This document shows, one piece after another, positions 46,693 through 55,936 of a stretch of 64,000 nucleotides of DNA. The first letter of the stretch is position 1, and each line of letters opens with the position of its first letter. The DNA comes from Corynebacterium confusum (lineage in GTDB: Bacteria; Actinomycetota; Actinomycetes; Mycobacteriales; Mycobacteriaceae): contig NZ_CP047202.1 of NCBI RefSeq assembly GCF_030408715.1, positions 1,390,294 to 1,454,293 on the forward strand. The letters run 5' to 3'. The translations under genes and the position numbers were made by a program. The notes beneath the pieces were generated by a model that was not told the DNA's origin, searched no databases, and saw only the letters and a program-made list of their open reading frames with translations.

Positions 46693-46742
46693 GAAAAATC
46701 CGCCTACCGGTGGCGTGCGCTCGGCACGCCCTAGGCAGGCGG
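46693..46742 (-). terminator. Terminator between yajC and secD
   Basis: On the minus strand CCGCCTGCC pairs with GGTAGGCGG and an inner GGCGTGC/GCACGCC helix, then ATTTTTCTG. This is the best-formed terminator of the minus-strand export cluster. Confidence 0.8.
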
Positions 46743-46776
46743 TGAGTGGAGGCAAGAACGGGCGGGTCCGGTTGAC

Positions 46777-47124
46777 CTAGTTCCGCTCGTCCGGGTTGCC
46801 CGGGTTATCTTCGGAGTGGAAATCGGTCTGCTGCGGATCATCCGGGGCGTCACCCACCCCGTTCGGGGCGGTGTTGGCCGCGCGCAGGATGCCCATCTTG
46901 TCGACAGTGATGATCATGCCGCGGGCGACCTCCAGGTCGATATCTCCTTCGCGCACCGCGGTCACGGTGCCGTGGATGCCGCCGGCGGTCACGACGCGCT
47001 TACCCGGGGTCAACGAGGCCTGGAAGGCGGCAACTTCCTTCTGACGCTGGCGCTGCTTGCGCATTGCGAAGAAGGTAGGCAGGACCAGAAGGACAACGAG
47101 GACGATAAATAGCACTAGTTCCAT
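46777..47124 (-). CDS. yajC: Preprotein translocase subunit YajC
   Basis: Small accessory subunit of the SecDF complex. The 115-residue protein has one N-terminal transmembrane helix (LVLFIVLVVLLVLPTFFAM, residues 3-21). It continues with the basic RKQRQRQKEV, then SLTPGKRVVTAGGIHGTVTAVREGDIDLEVARGMIITVDKMGI, which defines the family. The acidic tail is typical of corynebacteria. It lies between ruvB and secD, in the usual order. Confidence 0.95.
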   Translation of the reverse strand: MELVLFIVLVVLLVLPTFFAMRKQRQRQKEVAAFQASLTPGKRVVTAGGIHGTVTAVREGDIDLEVARGMIITVDKMGILRAANTAPNGVGDAPDDPQQTDFHSEDNPGNPDERN

Positions 47125-47191
47125 ACCGATCCAGTGTGCCAGAAATTTCAGTTTAGCTGTTAATCAAACGCCGTTTGGCAGTAAGAATCTA

Positions 47192-48289
47192 TTAAAACAG
47201 GCCAATCGCCCCGTCGGGCGGGGTTAGCCCCAGGTGCTGCCAAGCCGCCGCCGTGGCCACGCGCCCGCGCCCGGTGCGCGCAATCATGCCGGCGCGCACG
47301 AGGTAGGGCTCGCAGACCTCCTCGACGGTCGAGGGCTCCTCCCCCACGGCAATCGCCAGGGTGTTCACGCCGACGGGCCCGCCGTTGTGGCCTTCGATGA
47401 GCGCGTGCAGGACCGCCCGGTCCAGGCGGTCCAGGCCCATCTCATCCACGTCGAAGACGGCCAAGGCCCCCTGGGCGGCCTCCAGATCAATCTCGCCGTC
47501 GCCGTTGACCTCGGCGTAATCGCGCACGCGGCGCAGCAGGCGGTTGGCGATACGCGGGGTACCCCGCGAGCGCGAGCCGATTTCCACGGCGGCCTCCCGC
47601 GTGATGTCCACGCCAAGGATCTGCGCGGCGCGCTTGATGACTTGGGTCAGATCCGCGGTGTCGTAGAACTCCATCTGCGCGGTAAACCCGAAGCGGTCCC
47701 GCAGCGGGCCGGTCAGCATGCCGGCGCGGGTGGTCGCCCCTACCAGCGTGAACGGCGGGATCTCCAGCGGGATGGAGGTCGCACCCGGGCCCTTGCCCAC
47801 GATGACGTCGATCCGGAAGTCCTCCATGGCCATGTACAGCATTTCCTCGGCCGGGCGCGCGATGCGGTGAATCTCGTCGATAAACAGCACGTCGCCCTCC
47901 ATGAGGTTGGAGAGCATGGCGGCTAGGTCGCCGGCGCGCTCCAGCGCCGGACCCGAGGTCATCCGCAGGCTGGTGCCCAGCTCCTGGGCGACGATCATGG
48001 CCATGGTGGTCTTACCCAGCCCGGGTGGGCCGGACAGCAGCACGTGGTCCGGGGTCACGCCGCGCTTCTTCGCGCCCTGCAACACCAAGGACAGCTGCTC
48101 ACGGACCTTCGGCTGCCCGATGAATTCGTCCAGGCTCTTCGGGCGCAGGGAGCGCTCGATGTCGCGCTCACCTTGCTGAGCATGCCCGTCAACGTCGTCG
48201 TTGCGGCGCTCCGCCGCCTGCGCGCTGCCCTGCCGGGCGGCTTCTAGCCCGTCTGGCAGCTGAAACTCGGTGCGCTCAATATCTGACAT
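47192..48289 (-). CDS. ruvB: Holliday junction branch migration helicase RuvB
   Basis: AAA+ motor of the RuvAB complex. The 365-residue protein has [11 protein letters not shown], Walker [10 protein letters not shown] at about residue 86, Walker B LFIDEIHR, sensor [21 protein letters not shown] and the C-terminal winged helix with RTGRGRVAT and WQHLGL. ATG 48289 begins 43 bases after ruvA. Confidence 0.98.
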   Translation of the reverse strand: MSDIERTEFQLPDGLEAARQGSAQAAERRNDDVDGHAQQGERDIERSLRPKSLDEFIGQPKVREQLSLVLQGAKKRGVTPDHVLLSGPPGLGKTTMAMIVAQELGTSLRMTSGPALERAGDLAAMLSNLMEGDVLFIDEIHRIARPAEEMLYMAMEDFRIDVIVGKGPGATSIPLEIPPFTLVGATTRAGMLTGPLRDRFGFTAQMEFYDTADLTQVIKRAAQILGVDITREAAVEIGSRSRGTPRIANRLLRRVRDYAEVNGDGEIDLEAAQGALAVFDVDEMGLDRLDRAVLHALIEGHNGGPVGVNTLAIAVGEEPSTVEEVCEPYLVRAGMIARTGRGRVATAAAWQHLGLTPPDGAIGLF

Positions 48290-48332
48290 GTCCTAACACC
48301 CTACCCGTCGTCAACCCCTGGCGTGCGCCTAA

Positions 48333-48950
48333 TTATTTCTTGCCCAGCCGGGCCAGCGCGTTGCGCAGGACCACCGGCGTGGCGGCATCGGGCTGCTCGG
48401 CGACGATCGCCTCGACGGCCCCCGCTGCGGCCTTTTCGGTAAAGCCCAGGCCCATTAGCGCCTCGGTGACCTGCTGGACGACCGGCTCGCTGGCCGCGGG
48501 GACCCCGCCGGCGGCCGCGCCCTCGTCCGCGGCCGCGCCGGCCCCGGCGAAGCCTGCCACCTTGTCCTTGAGCTCGAGTGCTAGCCGCTCCGCCATGCGC
48601 TTACCCACGCCCGGTATGGTCTGCAGGCGCTTGGCGTCCGACTGGCTAATCGCCTGCGCCAGCTCGTTGGCCTCCAGCACCGACAACGCGGCCAGCGCCA
48701 GCTTCGGGCCGAGCCCCGAGACGGACTGCAGCAGGTGGAACATCTCCCGGTCCTCGGCGGTGCCGAAGCCGTAGAGGGTCATGGAGTCTTCCTTGACCAC
48801 CATGGAAGTCAGCACGAAGGCCTCTTCCCCGCGGGTCAGCCGGCCGAGGGTGGGCGGGGCCGCGTGCACGAGGTAGCCCACGCCCTGACATTCGATGACG
48901 GCGTGGTCCAGCGCGATGGAGATGACCTCTCCGCGCAACGATGCGATCAT
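48333..48950 (-). CDS. ruvA: Holliday junction branch migration protein RuvA
   Basis: Binds the four-way junction as a tetramer and loads RuvB. The 205-residue protein has an N-terminal OB domain (MIASLRGEVISIALDHAVIECQGVGY). Two helix-hairpin-helix segments follow (LLQSVSGLGPKLALAALSVL, LQTIPGVGKRMAERLALELKDK). An Ala/Gly linker leads to the C-terminal RuvB-binding helices (EALMGLGFTEKAAAGAVEAI). It lies between ruvC and ruvB. Confidence 0.97.
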   Translation of the reverse strand: MIASLRGEVISIALDHAVIECQGVGYLVHAAPPTLGRLTRGEEAFVLTSMVVKEDSMTLYGFGTAEDREMFHLLQSVSGLGPKLALAALSVLEANELAQAISQSDAKRLQTIPGVGKRMAERLALELKDKVAGFAGAGAAADEGAAAGGVPAASEPVVQQVTEALMGLGFTEKAAAGAVEAIVAEQPDAATPVVLRNALARLGKK

Positions 48951-49028
48951 GGCGAGGGGTGTCCTTTCTTCCCGGGATGGAGTTTTAGGTTCTGCAGGTT
49001 TCGGGCGATTTGGTGCTCGTCCGGCCGC

Positions 49029-49613
49029 CTAGCCGGACTGGGTGGCGCGGGCGCGCGCCAGGGCTTGCTGTTGGGCTTGCCGCTGGGCCTGCGTCCGTTC
49101 CCGTACCTGCTCGGCGCGGGCGAGCGCCGGGGCGCGCCAGCAGTGGCTGACGGCGAGCGCTAGCGCGTCGGCGGCATCGGCCGGCTTGGGTGGCTCGCTA
49201 AGCCCCAGGATACGGGTGATCATGGCGGTCATCTGCTTCTTGTCGGCGCGGCCGTTGCCGGAGACGGCCTTCTTGACCTCCGAGGGGGTGTACATGTGCA
49301 CCTCCAGGCCGCGTTCAGCCGCCGCGAGCACCAAGACCCCGACCGCGTGGGCGGTCTGCATGACCGTGGAGACGTTGCCGCGTTCGAAGACGCGCTCGAT
49401 GGCGACCACGTCCGGTTGGTACTCGTCCATCCACTCGGCCACGGCCTTGGACAGGCGCAGCAGGCGCTCGGTGAGCTCCTTGTCCGCGGGCGTGCGCACC
49501 ACGCCGACGGAGATGGGGATGACGGCGCGACCCCGGCCTGCCTGCACGACCGACAGGCCGCAGCGCGTCAGGCCCGGGTCGATGCCCATGACGCGCAAGC
49601 CCTCCAGGTTCAC
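49029..49613 (-). CDS. ruvC: Crossover junction endonuclease RuvC
   Basis: Resolves Holliday junctions. The 194-residue protein has the first catalytic Asp in [16 protein letters not shown], and the others in [11 protein letters not shown] and [11 protein letters not shown]. An extended Gln/Ala/Arg-rich C-terminal tail is species-specific. GTG 49613 follows GGAGGTGGCCG, better placed than the upstream in-frame ATG. It heads ruvC-ruvA-ruvB, and a degenerate SOS box lies 13 bases upstream of the start. Confidence 0.96.
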   Translation of the reverse strand: MNLEGLRVMGIDPGLTRCGLSVVQAGRGRAVIPISVGVVRTPADKELTERLLRLSKAVAEWMDEYQPDVVAIERVFERGNVSTVMQTAHAVGVLVLAAAERGLEVHMYTPSEVKKAVSGNGRADKKQMTAMITRILGLSEPPKPADAADALALAVSHCWRAPALARAEQVRERTQAQRQAQQQALARARATQSG

Positions 49614-49625
49614 CGGCCACCTCCG

Positions 49626-49641
49626 CCACACATATGTTCTA
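49626..49641 (-). promoter_or_regulatory. Degenerate SOS (LexA) box before ruvC
   Basis: On the minus strand TAGAACATATGTGTGG resembles the actinobacterial SOS consensus TCGAACANNTGTTCGA. The left half and the centre (GAACATATGT) fit; the right half is poor. GATAAT upstream on the minus strand (about 49647-49652) could be the -10, placing the box at or just after the start point. Damage control of ruvCAB would fit the gene functions. Confidence 0.45.
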
Positions 49642-49798
49642 GTACATTATCACGCATCCTACACGCGCTACGCCCGGCCGGCCAGCCTGGGTGCCCCGGT
49701 GTACTCACCCCCGTGCAGACACGACCGAGGACAGCCGCGGCAAGAAATTCTCGCCCCGACTGCCCCATTGCCAGGTTCTTAAGCCCCGGGCTGGCTTA

Positions 49799-50551
49799 CT
49801 AGTCCTCGAGCTCGGCCAGGACCTCGTCGCTGAGATCCATGTTGGTGTAGACGTTCTGCACGTCGTCGGAGTCTTCCAGCGCGTCAATGAGGCGGAAGAT
49901 CTTCTTGGCATCGGCCGCGCCGAGCGGGACCTCGACGGACGGGCGGAAGTCGGTGTCGGCGTCCTCGACGGAAATCTCCGCCTCCTCCAGGGCGCTGCGC
50001 ACCGCGCGCACGTCGGCGGGCTGGCAGGTGATTTCGAACTGCTCGCCGCGGTCGTTGACCTCCTCGGCGCCGGCCTCGAGCACGGCCAGCAGCAGGTCGT
50101 CCTCGGTCAGCTCGCCCTTCTTCACAAAAACGACGCCGATGCGCGAGAACATATAAGACACGGAACCGGACTCGCCCAGGTTGCCACCGTTCTTCGTCAT
50201 GGCGGTGCGCACCTCGGTGGCCGCGCGGTTGCGGTTATCGGTCAGGCACTCAACCAGCATGGCCACGCCGTTGGGGCCGTAGCCTTCGTACATGATGTTT
50301 TCCCAGTCGGCACCGCCGGCTTCCTCGCCGGAGCCGCGCTTGCGGGCGCGCTCGATGTTGTCGTTAGGGACGGAGGCCTTCTTGGCCTTTTTGATCATGT
50401 CGTCCAGCGTCGGGTTGGCCGCGGGATCGCCGCCACCCGTACGCGCCGCCACCTCGATGTTTTTAATGAGCTTGGCAAATTCCTTGCCGCGCTTGGCGTC
50501 GTTGGCAGCTTTTTTATGCTTGGTTGTCGCCCATTTAGAGTGGCCGGCCAT
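49799..50551 (-). CDS. YebC/PmpR family protein
   Basis: A 250-residue protein with the standard opening [36 protein letters not shown] and the central [22 protein letters not shown] and [22 protein letters not shown]. The acidic C-terminal domain is present. Members have been described as DNA-binding regulators and more recently as ribosome-associated anti-stalling factors; the sequence does not separate these. The conserved position next to ruvC fits the family. ATG 50551 is the start. Confidence 0.95.
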   Translation of the reverse strand: MAGHSKWATTKHKKAANDAKRGKEFAKLIKNIEVAARTGGGDPAANPTLDDMIKKAKKASVPNDNIERARKRGSGEEAGGADWENIMYEGYGPNGVAMLVECLTDNRNRAATEVRTAMTKNGGNLGESGSVSYMFSRIGVVFVKKGELTEDDLLLAVLEAGAEEVNDRGEQFEITCQPADVRAVRSALEEAEISVEDADTDFRPSVEVPLGAADAKKIFRLIDALEDSDDVQNVYTNMDLSDEVLAELED

Positions 50552-50646
50552 AAGGTGTGCCCCTTCCTAGTTGGTTTTAACTAACGCGATTATACGTTCC
50601 GAGGCCATCGCGTCTGAAAAAGACCTCGCCCAGGCCACCTACTCGG

Positions 50647-51474
50647 TCATTCCTTCAGCCAACGGATGAGCCCTTCCTGGCTCACTTGGGCGACCAGCGC
50701 CCCGTCCTGACGGTAGACCCGCCCCTGGGCGAAACCGCGCCCGCCTCCGGCGAACGGCGAGTCCTGCTCGTAGAGCAACCACTCGTCAACGCGGATCTCG
50801 TCGAAGAACCAGAGGCTGTGGTCGAGGCTGGCCATCTGCACGCGCGCCTCGGGGTGGGAAATCAGCGTCGAGTTCAGCAGGGTCATATCCGACAGGTAGG
50901 ACAAGGCCACCTGATTCAGGGCCGGCTCGTCGCCTAACCCGACGTTGTAGCGGAACCAGATGTGCCGCGCGCCGGCGCCGTATTTGTCCTGGGCGTGGCG
51001 GGAGTTGTCGTGCTCGTCGGGGACCATGAGAACGTCCCAGTCGCTCCACTCGCCCAGCACGATACGGGAGGTCGACGGCCAATCCTCCGCGCTCGCGCGG
51101 CACTCCTCCGGGCCCGGCACGTCCGGTAGCGCCGCGGCGTGCTCCGGCCCCTGGTCGCCGGGGCGGCGGAAGCTGACCAGCATCTCCACGATCTCCTTAT
51201 CCCCCTGCCAGCCGATGACCCGGCGGTGGCTGAAGGTGCGCCCGTCGCGGATGGTACGCACGGTGAAATCGATGGGCTCAGCTGACAATCCGCCGCCGAC
51301 AAAATATGCGTGCAGCGAGTTCGCCGTCTTGCCTTCCACGGTCTGCTGCGCCGCCTGCAGCGCCTGGCCAACGACCTGCCCGCCGAAGGTGCGCTTCATC
51401 TCCGAGGGCACCCCGGGCCCGCGGTAGCGATCTCCGCCCAGGTCGGACATCTCAATTACCTGCCGAAACGACAC
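50647..51474 (-). CDS. tesB: Acyl-CoA thioesterase II
   Basis: Hydrolyses acyl-CoA to free fatty acid and CoA. The 275-residue double hot-dog protein has FGGQVVGQALQAAQQTV at about residues 27-43, LHAYFVGGG, and the second-half segments ALSYLSDMTLLNSTL, MASLDHSLWFFDEIRVDEWLLYEQDSPFAGGGRGFAQGRVY, which carry the catalytic Asp-Thr/Ser-Gln type site. GTG 51474 (MSFRQVIEMSD) has GGGAG six bases upstream and gives the family N-terminus; ATG 51450 is less likely. Confidence 0.93.
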   Translation of the reverse strand: MSFRQVIEMSDLGGDRYRGPGVPSEMKRTFGGQVVGQALQAAQQTVEGKTANSLHAYFVGGGLSAEPIDFTVRTIRDGRTFSHRRVIGWQGDKEIVEMLVSFRRPGDQGPEHAAALPDVPGPEECRASAEDWPSTSRIVLGEWSDWDVLMVPDEHDNSRHAQDKYGAGARHIWFRYNVGLGDEPALNQVALSYLSDMTLLNSTLISHPEARVQMASLDHSLWFFDEIRVDEWLLYEQDSPFAGGGRGFAQGRVYRQDGALVAQVSQEGLIRWLKE

Positions 51475-51618
51475 CCTAAACTCCCTTCTTCTGGCAGGCG
51501 GGCGACGCGCCAGTGCGCGCGAGCTTGCGCCCGGGCCGGCCCGGGGACTATGACGCCCACCACATATACGGCTGCCCACCTTACCTCGTGGGGCGAGCCT
51601 CCGTAAGATGGTCGGTCG

Positions 51619-52098
51619 ATGACTCCCCAGAAACTACACCTGTCCGCCGCCGTACTCGAGATGTTTACCTGGACCCTGCTGTTGGTGGGCATGGCCCTGA
51701 AATACTCCGGTGTGACCGAGGCCGTCGTCCCAGTCGCCGGCAGCATCCATGGCTTCGGCTTCTTAAGCTTCTTGTTCATGACCTGCCTGATCTGGATCAA
51801 CAACCGGTGGCCCCTAGGCATCGGCGTCCTGGGCCTGGCCGTTTCCGCCATCCCCTTCGCCGCCCTGCCCTTCGCCCTCTGGACGGCCCGCCGCGGCCTG
51901 GTGGCCGGCGGGTGGCGCTACCGTGACACGGACAGCGCGGCTACCCCCGCCGGGCCCGCCGACGCGCTGTTGGTGCAAGTGGTGCGCCACCCCGTGCGCT
52001 CTATCCTGTTGGCGGTAGTGGTTATTGCTATCGTATTTGGGGTCCTCGTGACGCTGGGCCCGCCCGTCGATGTCGAAGGAATCATCAGCGGTTCCTAG
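51619..52098 (+). CDS. DUF3817 integral membrane protein
   Basis: A 159-residue membrane protein. Three helices (about 8-32, 38-60, 67-88) carry the DUF3817 features HLSAAVLEMFTWTLLLVGMALKY and AGSIHGFGFLSFLFMTCLIW, including the conserved His. A hydrophilic loop is followed by a fourth helix (about 128-148). The start is ATG 51619, with no clear ribosome binding site. It stands alone, with tesB divergent. Function unknown. Confidence 0.82.
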   Translation: MTPQKLHLSAAVLEMFTWTLLLVGMALKYSGVTEAVVPVAGSIHGFGFLSFLFMTCLIWINNRWPLGIGVLGLAVSAIPFAALPFALWTARRGLVAGGWRYRDTDSAATPAGPADALLVQVVRHPVRSILLAVVVIAIVFGVLVTLGPPVDVEGIISGS

Positions 52099-52199
52099 GC
52101 CCTTCCTTCCAGTTGAGCGAGCGCTTTGGCTCCCCGTAGCCCGGCGCTCGTTGGCGCCAGTTTCTGTCCGTGTTGAGATGATGAAAAGACTTTTGAATA

Positions 52200-53513
52200 A
52201 TGACTAAGCTCCTGCGGGCACGCGGTGGACTCCGCCGCGTCCCGGCCGTGTGGGTCGGCTGGGCCATCGCGCGCCTGTGCCTGGCTATGCTCATCAAGCT
52301 CAACCACCAGCCGCGGGGCGATCTGTTCTACTACCACGTGGCCATTTTCGGTTCGAACCCGCAGGATATGACCGAATACCCGCACGCCGGGACCTGGCCG
52401 ACCTACCTGGCTGCCTGGCTGGGCGGCAGCGAGATCATGGCCTTCATGTTCGTCTTCGCCCTTTTCTGCCTAGCCTGCGACGCCGCCTTCCTCGCCGCCC
52501 TGCTCCACCGCCACGACACACGCCCGACCGCCTTTACCGCCGCCTGGTTCTGGGTACTGTTCGGGCTGGCCGCCGGCCACGTCTTCGTCATGCGCCTGGA
52601 TATCTTCCCCGGTCTGGCCGTCGGCTTCGCCGCGCTGGTCATTCACCGCTGGCCCGTGCTCTCCTCCAGCCTTATCGCTCTGGCCTGCGCGATGAAGCTA
52701 TGGCCGGGCGTACTCGCCGCCGGGTTGGTCGGGCGCGCGACCAACGCCCGCGCCTGGCTGCGCCTGCTGACCTTCGGGGTGTCCTTGGTGGCCTTCGCCG
52801 GCATCACACTGCTCTCGGGCGGCTGGGAGCGCTTGACCAGTCCCCTGGACTACCAGAACGTCCGCGGCCTGCAGATCGAGTCGGTCGCGGCCACGCCCTA
52901 TATGTGGGACGCGTACCGGCACCCAGCGGCCTACGAGCTCGGCATAGCGCCGTCGAAGTCCTTCGAAATCACCGGCGCGGGCACCGACGGCGCGGTGCAG
53001 GCAACGACGTGGGCGATGGGCATCGTCATCGCCTTCGCGCTGCTCTGGGCGCTCTACCGCTTCATCTGGGGCGGCTGGAGCCCGCAGACCACCATCTCCT
53101 GGGCCGCGGTCGTCGTGCTGGGGCTTATCGTCACGAACAAGGTCTTCTCCCCGCAGTACATCATCTGGTTCGGCCCGCTTATCGCCGTCGCCCTGCGCAC
53201 GACGACGCCGGGAAGTGCGCGCCGCAAGGTGGTGGCAATCCTGGGCGTAATGACCGTGGTCTGCGCCGGCCTGGGGACCTATATCTACCCCTTCGGCTAC
53301 GACTACCTCTGGAATTTCGTCGGCGAGCAGCTGGCCCCCGTGGCCGCGCTGGTCGCGCGCAACGTGCTGGTCGTGGCCATGTTCGTGTTCACGCTGGTGT
53401 GGTGGGTCTTGGAGCTGCGCGCCCAGGTGCTAGAACGCCGTGAGATCAAAGAACTCGGGCAGCCGGGCGGTGCCACCCAGTCGGAAGGTGCGCACGAGCG
53501 GGCGCAGGCGTAG
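52200..53513 (+). CDS. GT87-family (GT-C) membrane glycosyltransferase
   Basis: A 437-residue polytopic protein with about ten transmembrane helices. It belongs to the polyprenyl-phosphate-sugar-dependent GT-C enzymes. Features are the first-loop acidic residue region in NHQPRGDLFYYHVAIFG, FVMRLDIFPGLAVGFAAL and the family hallmark NKVFSPQYIIWFGPL near residue 320. Its neighbours on the other strand make phosphatidylinositol mannosides, so a mannosyltransferase role on PIM/lipomannan or another envelope glycan is reasonable but unproven. The ATG at 52200 has a weak ribosome binding site. The 3' end overlaps the convergent LemA-like gene by 84 bases. Confidence 0.82.
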   Translation: MTKLLRARGGLRRVPAVWVGWAIARLCLAMLIKLNHQPRGDLFYYHVAIFGSNPQDMTEYPHAGTWPTYLAAWLGGSEIMAFMFVFALFCLACDAAFLAALLHRHDTRPTAFTAAWFWVLFGLAAGHVFVMRLDIFPGLAVGFAALVIHRWPVLSSSLIALACAMKLWPGVLAAGLVGRATNARAWLRLLTFGVSLVAFAGITLLSGGWERLTSPLDYQNVRGLQIESVAATPYMWDAYRHPAAYELGIAPSKSFEITGAGTDGAVQATTWAMGIVIAFALLWALYRFIWGGWSPQTTISWAAVVVLGLIVTNKVFSPQYIIWFGPLIAVALRTTTPGSARRKVVAILGVMTVVCAGLGTYIYPFGYDYLWNFVGEQLAPVAALVARNVLVVAMFVFTLVWWVLELRAQVLERREIKELGQPGGATQSEGAHERAQA

Positions 53514-53885
53514 CGCGCGGGTATCGGCCACGGCCTCGTTGTAGAAGCGATGGGCCAGCTGGACGCGCACCTCGGCGTCCACCAGCTGCGCCGGCACCGG
53601 ATCACACAGGCGGCGGATTTCCTCCCCCAGCCGGTGCTCGAGGTCGCTGCGCTGGGTGAACTGGCCCGGCACCAGGGCGGTCGCCTCGGCCTGCGCGCTG
53701 GCCTCAGCCAGCCGCGGCTCCAGCGCGGCCGCCACCGCCGCGCGCCTATCCAGTGCCGCCTGCAGCTGCGCCAGGGCCGAGTCCGTGCGGATGTGCAACG
53801 TGTTGAGCCGCTGGGCCGTGAAATAAGCCCAGAGCATCACCACGGTCACCACCACGGCAGCGACCACGAGCAAAGCGGTACCCAT
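53430..53885 (-). CDS. LemA-like small membrane protein
   Basis: A 151-residue protein with one N-terminal helix (LLVVAAVVVTVVMLWAYF, residues 5-22) and a helical extracellular or cytoplasmic domain. The pattern RLNTLHIRTDSALAQLQAALDRRAAVAAALEP and the end HRFYNEAVADTRALRLRPLVRTFRLGGTARLPEFFDL echo LemA proteins, including the YNEAV and PEFFDL hallmarks. The usual second half is shortened. It sits immediately after pimA (stop and start are adjacent), so it belongs to that operon's 3' end. Function unknown. Confidence 0.65.
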   Translation of the reverse strand: MGTALLVVAAVVVTVVMLWAYFTAQRLNTLHIRTDSALAQLQAALDRRAAVAAALEPRLAEASAQAEATALVPGQFTQRSDLEHRLGEEIRRLCDPVPAQLVDAEVRVQLAHRFYNEAVADTRALRLRPLVRTFRLGGTARLPEFFDLTAF

Positions 53886-54989
53886 TTATTTCACCTGCAC
53901 TTTCGATCCGTCTTGCACGGTCTCATAGACCGCCATCACCTGGGCGGCCACGTGATCCCAGTCGTAGGTCTGCGCCCGGCGGGTGCCGGCGGCCGTGAGC
54001 CTGGCGCGCAGCTGTGGGTCGTCCAGCACGTGGTTGAGCTGCCGGGCCAGGGCGGCAGCATCCCTGTTGCTAAAAAGCAGGCCGGCCGGCTCGTCCGATT
54101 CCACGTCACAGACCGCCGCGAAGGCCTCGAGGTCGCTGGCGACGACCGCGCAGCCGGCGGCCATGGCCTCCACCAGCACGATGCCGAAGGACTCGCCGCC
54201 GGTATTCGGCGCGACGTAGATATCCGCCCGGCCGAGGATCTCGGCTTTTTCGGCGTCGCTGACGCGGCCGACGAAGTCCACCCCGTCGACCTCGCGGGCC
54301 CGTCCCCCGCCCATCACGGTCACCCGCACCTCGCGATGGACCTCGGGCAGGGCCTCTAAAAGGATATCCAGGCCCTTGCGCGGCTCGTCCAGCCGGCCCA
54401 GGAAAACGATCTCGGGGCGCGGGTCCGTTCGCTCCGCGTCCTCCTGCGCCTGGCGGGAGCGCGCGTAGACCGACGTGTCCACCCCGTTGGGGATGAGCAC
54501 GGGGTCGCCGCCGAGCTGCTCGACCTGCCAGCGCCGCGCCATCTCGGAGACCGCGATCCCGCCGCGGACCTTCTCCAGAAACGGCGCCAGGACGGGCTTG
54601 GCCAGGGTCAGGATGGTCGAGTTGGCGGCCGAGGCGTGGTAGGTCGCCACGATGGGCCCGGTGGCGAGGTAGAGCGCCGCCATGGAATAGCTCGGCGAGT
54701 TCGGCTCGTGGATGTGCAGGACGTCAAAATCGCCCTCGGTGATGAACTCCCGCAGCCGCCGAAAGACCTGCGGGCCGATGGCCAGGCGGGCCACGGAGCC
54801 GTTATAGGCGATGGGGATGGAGCGCCCACCCTTGACCACGAAGTACGGGACCTCGGTCTCCTCGTCCGCCGGCCCGATAACGCGCACGTAGTGCCCTTGC
54901 TCCAGATAGACCGTCGCCAGGTCAAGGATGTGGGCTTGAACCCCGCCGGGTTCGTCGAAGGAATAGGGGCACACGATACCAATCCGCAT
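53886..54989 (-). CDS. pimA: Phosphatidylinositol alpha-mannosyltransferase
   Basis: Adds the first mannose from GDP-mannose to phosphatidylinositol on the cytoplasmic side of the membrane. The 367-residue GT-B enzyme opens with MRIGIVCPYSFDEPGGVQAH. It has HIHEPNSPSYS and TYHASAANS with the active-site His, the GRLDEPRKGLDILLEALP donor loop with Arg and Lys, and the EX7E motif in GGESFGIVLVEAMAAG. ATG 54989 is chosen because it is the family start. It follows the acyltransferase gene by five bases in the pgsA-acyltransferase-pimA order known from mycobacteria. Confidence 0.96.
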   Translation of the reverse strand: MRIGIVCPYSFDEPGGVQAHILDLATVYLEQGHYVRVIGPADEETEVPYFVVKGGRSIPIAYNGSVARLAIGPQVFRRLREFITEGDFDVLHIHEPNSPSYSMAALYLATGPIVATYHASAANSTILTLAKPVLAPFLEKVRGGIAVSEMARRWQVEQLGGDPVLIPNGVDTSVYARSRQAQEDAERTDPRPEIVFLGRLDEPRKGLDILLEALPEVHREVRVTVMGGGRAREVDGVDFVGRVSDAEKAEILGRADIYVAPNTGGESFGIVLVEAMAAGCAVVASDLEAFAAVCDVESDEPAGLLFSNRDAAALARQLNHVLDDPQLRARLTAAGTRRAQTYDWDHVAAQVMAVYETVQDGSKVQVK

Positions 54990-54994
54990 GGTTG

Positions 54995-55921
54995 CTAGTT
55001 CCCCTTCCTCTCGGCCTTGTGGGCACGTTCGGCCCGCCGCCGCTCGACGTCGACGTTCCACTGCGGTTGCAGCATGTGCCAGTCGGCCGGGTGCGCCGCG
55101 ATATTTTCGGCGAAACCGTCCGCCATCCGCTGGGTCGTTTCCGCCACGTCGGTCACTTCCAGCGCCGGCGCGCAGGACAGGCCCCAGCCATCCTCGGTGA
55201 ACCAGGGGTGCACCACGTGCAGGCTCGCGCCCGTCTGCGCGGCCAACAGGGCCGGGCCGGCGGCCATATTCGCCGTCTCCCCGAAGAACTCGACCGGCAC
55301 GCCGGTGCGCGACAGGTCCCGCTCAGCCAACAGGCAAACGATGCCCCCTGCGGCCAGCACCTCCTTCAGCCGGCCAAAAGGAGGCTGGGCGCCCCCGGTC
55401 AGCGGCAGGACTTCGAAGCCTAGGGACTCGCGGTAGTCCACGAAGGCATTGAAAAGCACCTCAGGGCGCAAGCGCTCGGCCACGGTGGTGAACTGTCCGT
55501 GCATGCCCACCAGGCAGACCCCGGCCATGTCCCAGTTGCCCGAGTGCGGCAACGCCAAGATGACGCCGCGCCCACCTGCCAGGCCCTCTTCCAGGTGTTC
55601 GCGGCCGTCGAGGTCGCGTTCCAGGGCCGCGTGCAGGCCCGGATCGTCGTGGATGGACGGCAGGCGGAAAGCTTCTTTCCAGTAGCGCATATACGAGCGC
55701 ATCGACGCGCGCACCAGCTCGCGCGTGACGTTTTCGGGCCCCACGACGCGGGACAGGTTGCGGCGCAGCTGGTCCATGCCGCGCCCGTGGTCGCAGGCTA
55801 GATCCGCGATCCGGTCGAAGAGCCAAGAGGCCCAGGCCTCCGGTAGCCAGCTGACTACCCGCCAGCCGGCCAGATACCCGAGCGCCGAGAAATCGATATC
55901 GCGTGCGAGAAACCGCGCCAT
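54995..55921 (-). CDS. Phosphatidylinositol mannoside acyltransferase
   Basis: A 308-residue acyltransferase of the HtrB/LpxL-like superfamily, corresponding to mycobacterial PatA. The active-site HxxxxD is seen in LALPHSGNWDMAG at about residue 126. LLAERDLSRTGVPVEFFGE and the C-terminal HPADWHMLQPQWNVDVE also match the family. It transfers a fatty acyl chain to a mannose of PIM1/PIM2 at the inner membrane face. It lies between pgsA and pimA, with very short gaps. Confidence 0.94.
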   Translation of the reverse strand: MARFLARDIDFSALGYLAGWRVVSWLPEAWASWLFDRIADLACDHGRGMDQLRRNLSRVVGPENVTRELVRASMRSYMRYWKEAFRLPSIHDDPGLHAALERDLDGREHLEEGLAGGRGVILALPHSGNWDMAGVCLVGMHGQFTTVAERLRPEVLFNAFVDYRESLGFEVLPLTGGAQPPFGRLKEVLAAGGIVCLLAERDLSRTGVPVEFFGETANMAAGPALLAAQTGASLHVVHPWFTEDGWGLSCAPALEVTDVAETTQRMADGFAENIAAHPADWHMLQPQWNVDVERRRAERAHKAERKGN

Positions 55922-55936
55922 TGCTGCCCCTTAAAG

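Noticed and set aside
52119..52151. CGAGCGC/GCGCTCG stem after the DUF3817 gene as a terminator
   Set aside because: The loop is long and no T-run follows, so it was not called.
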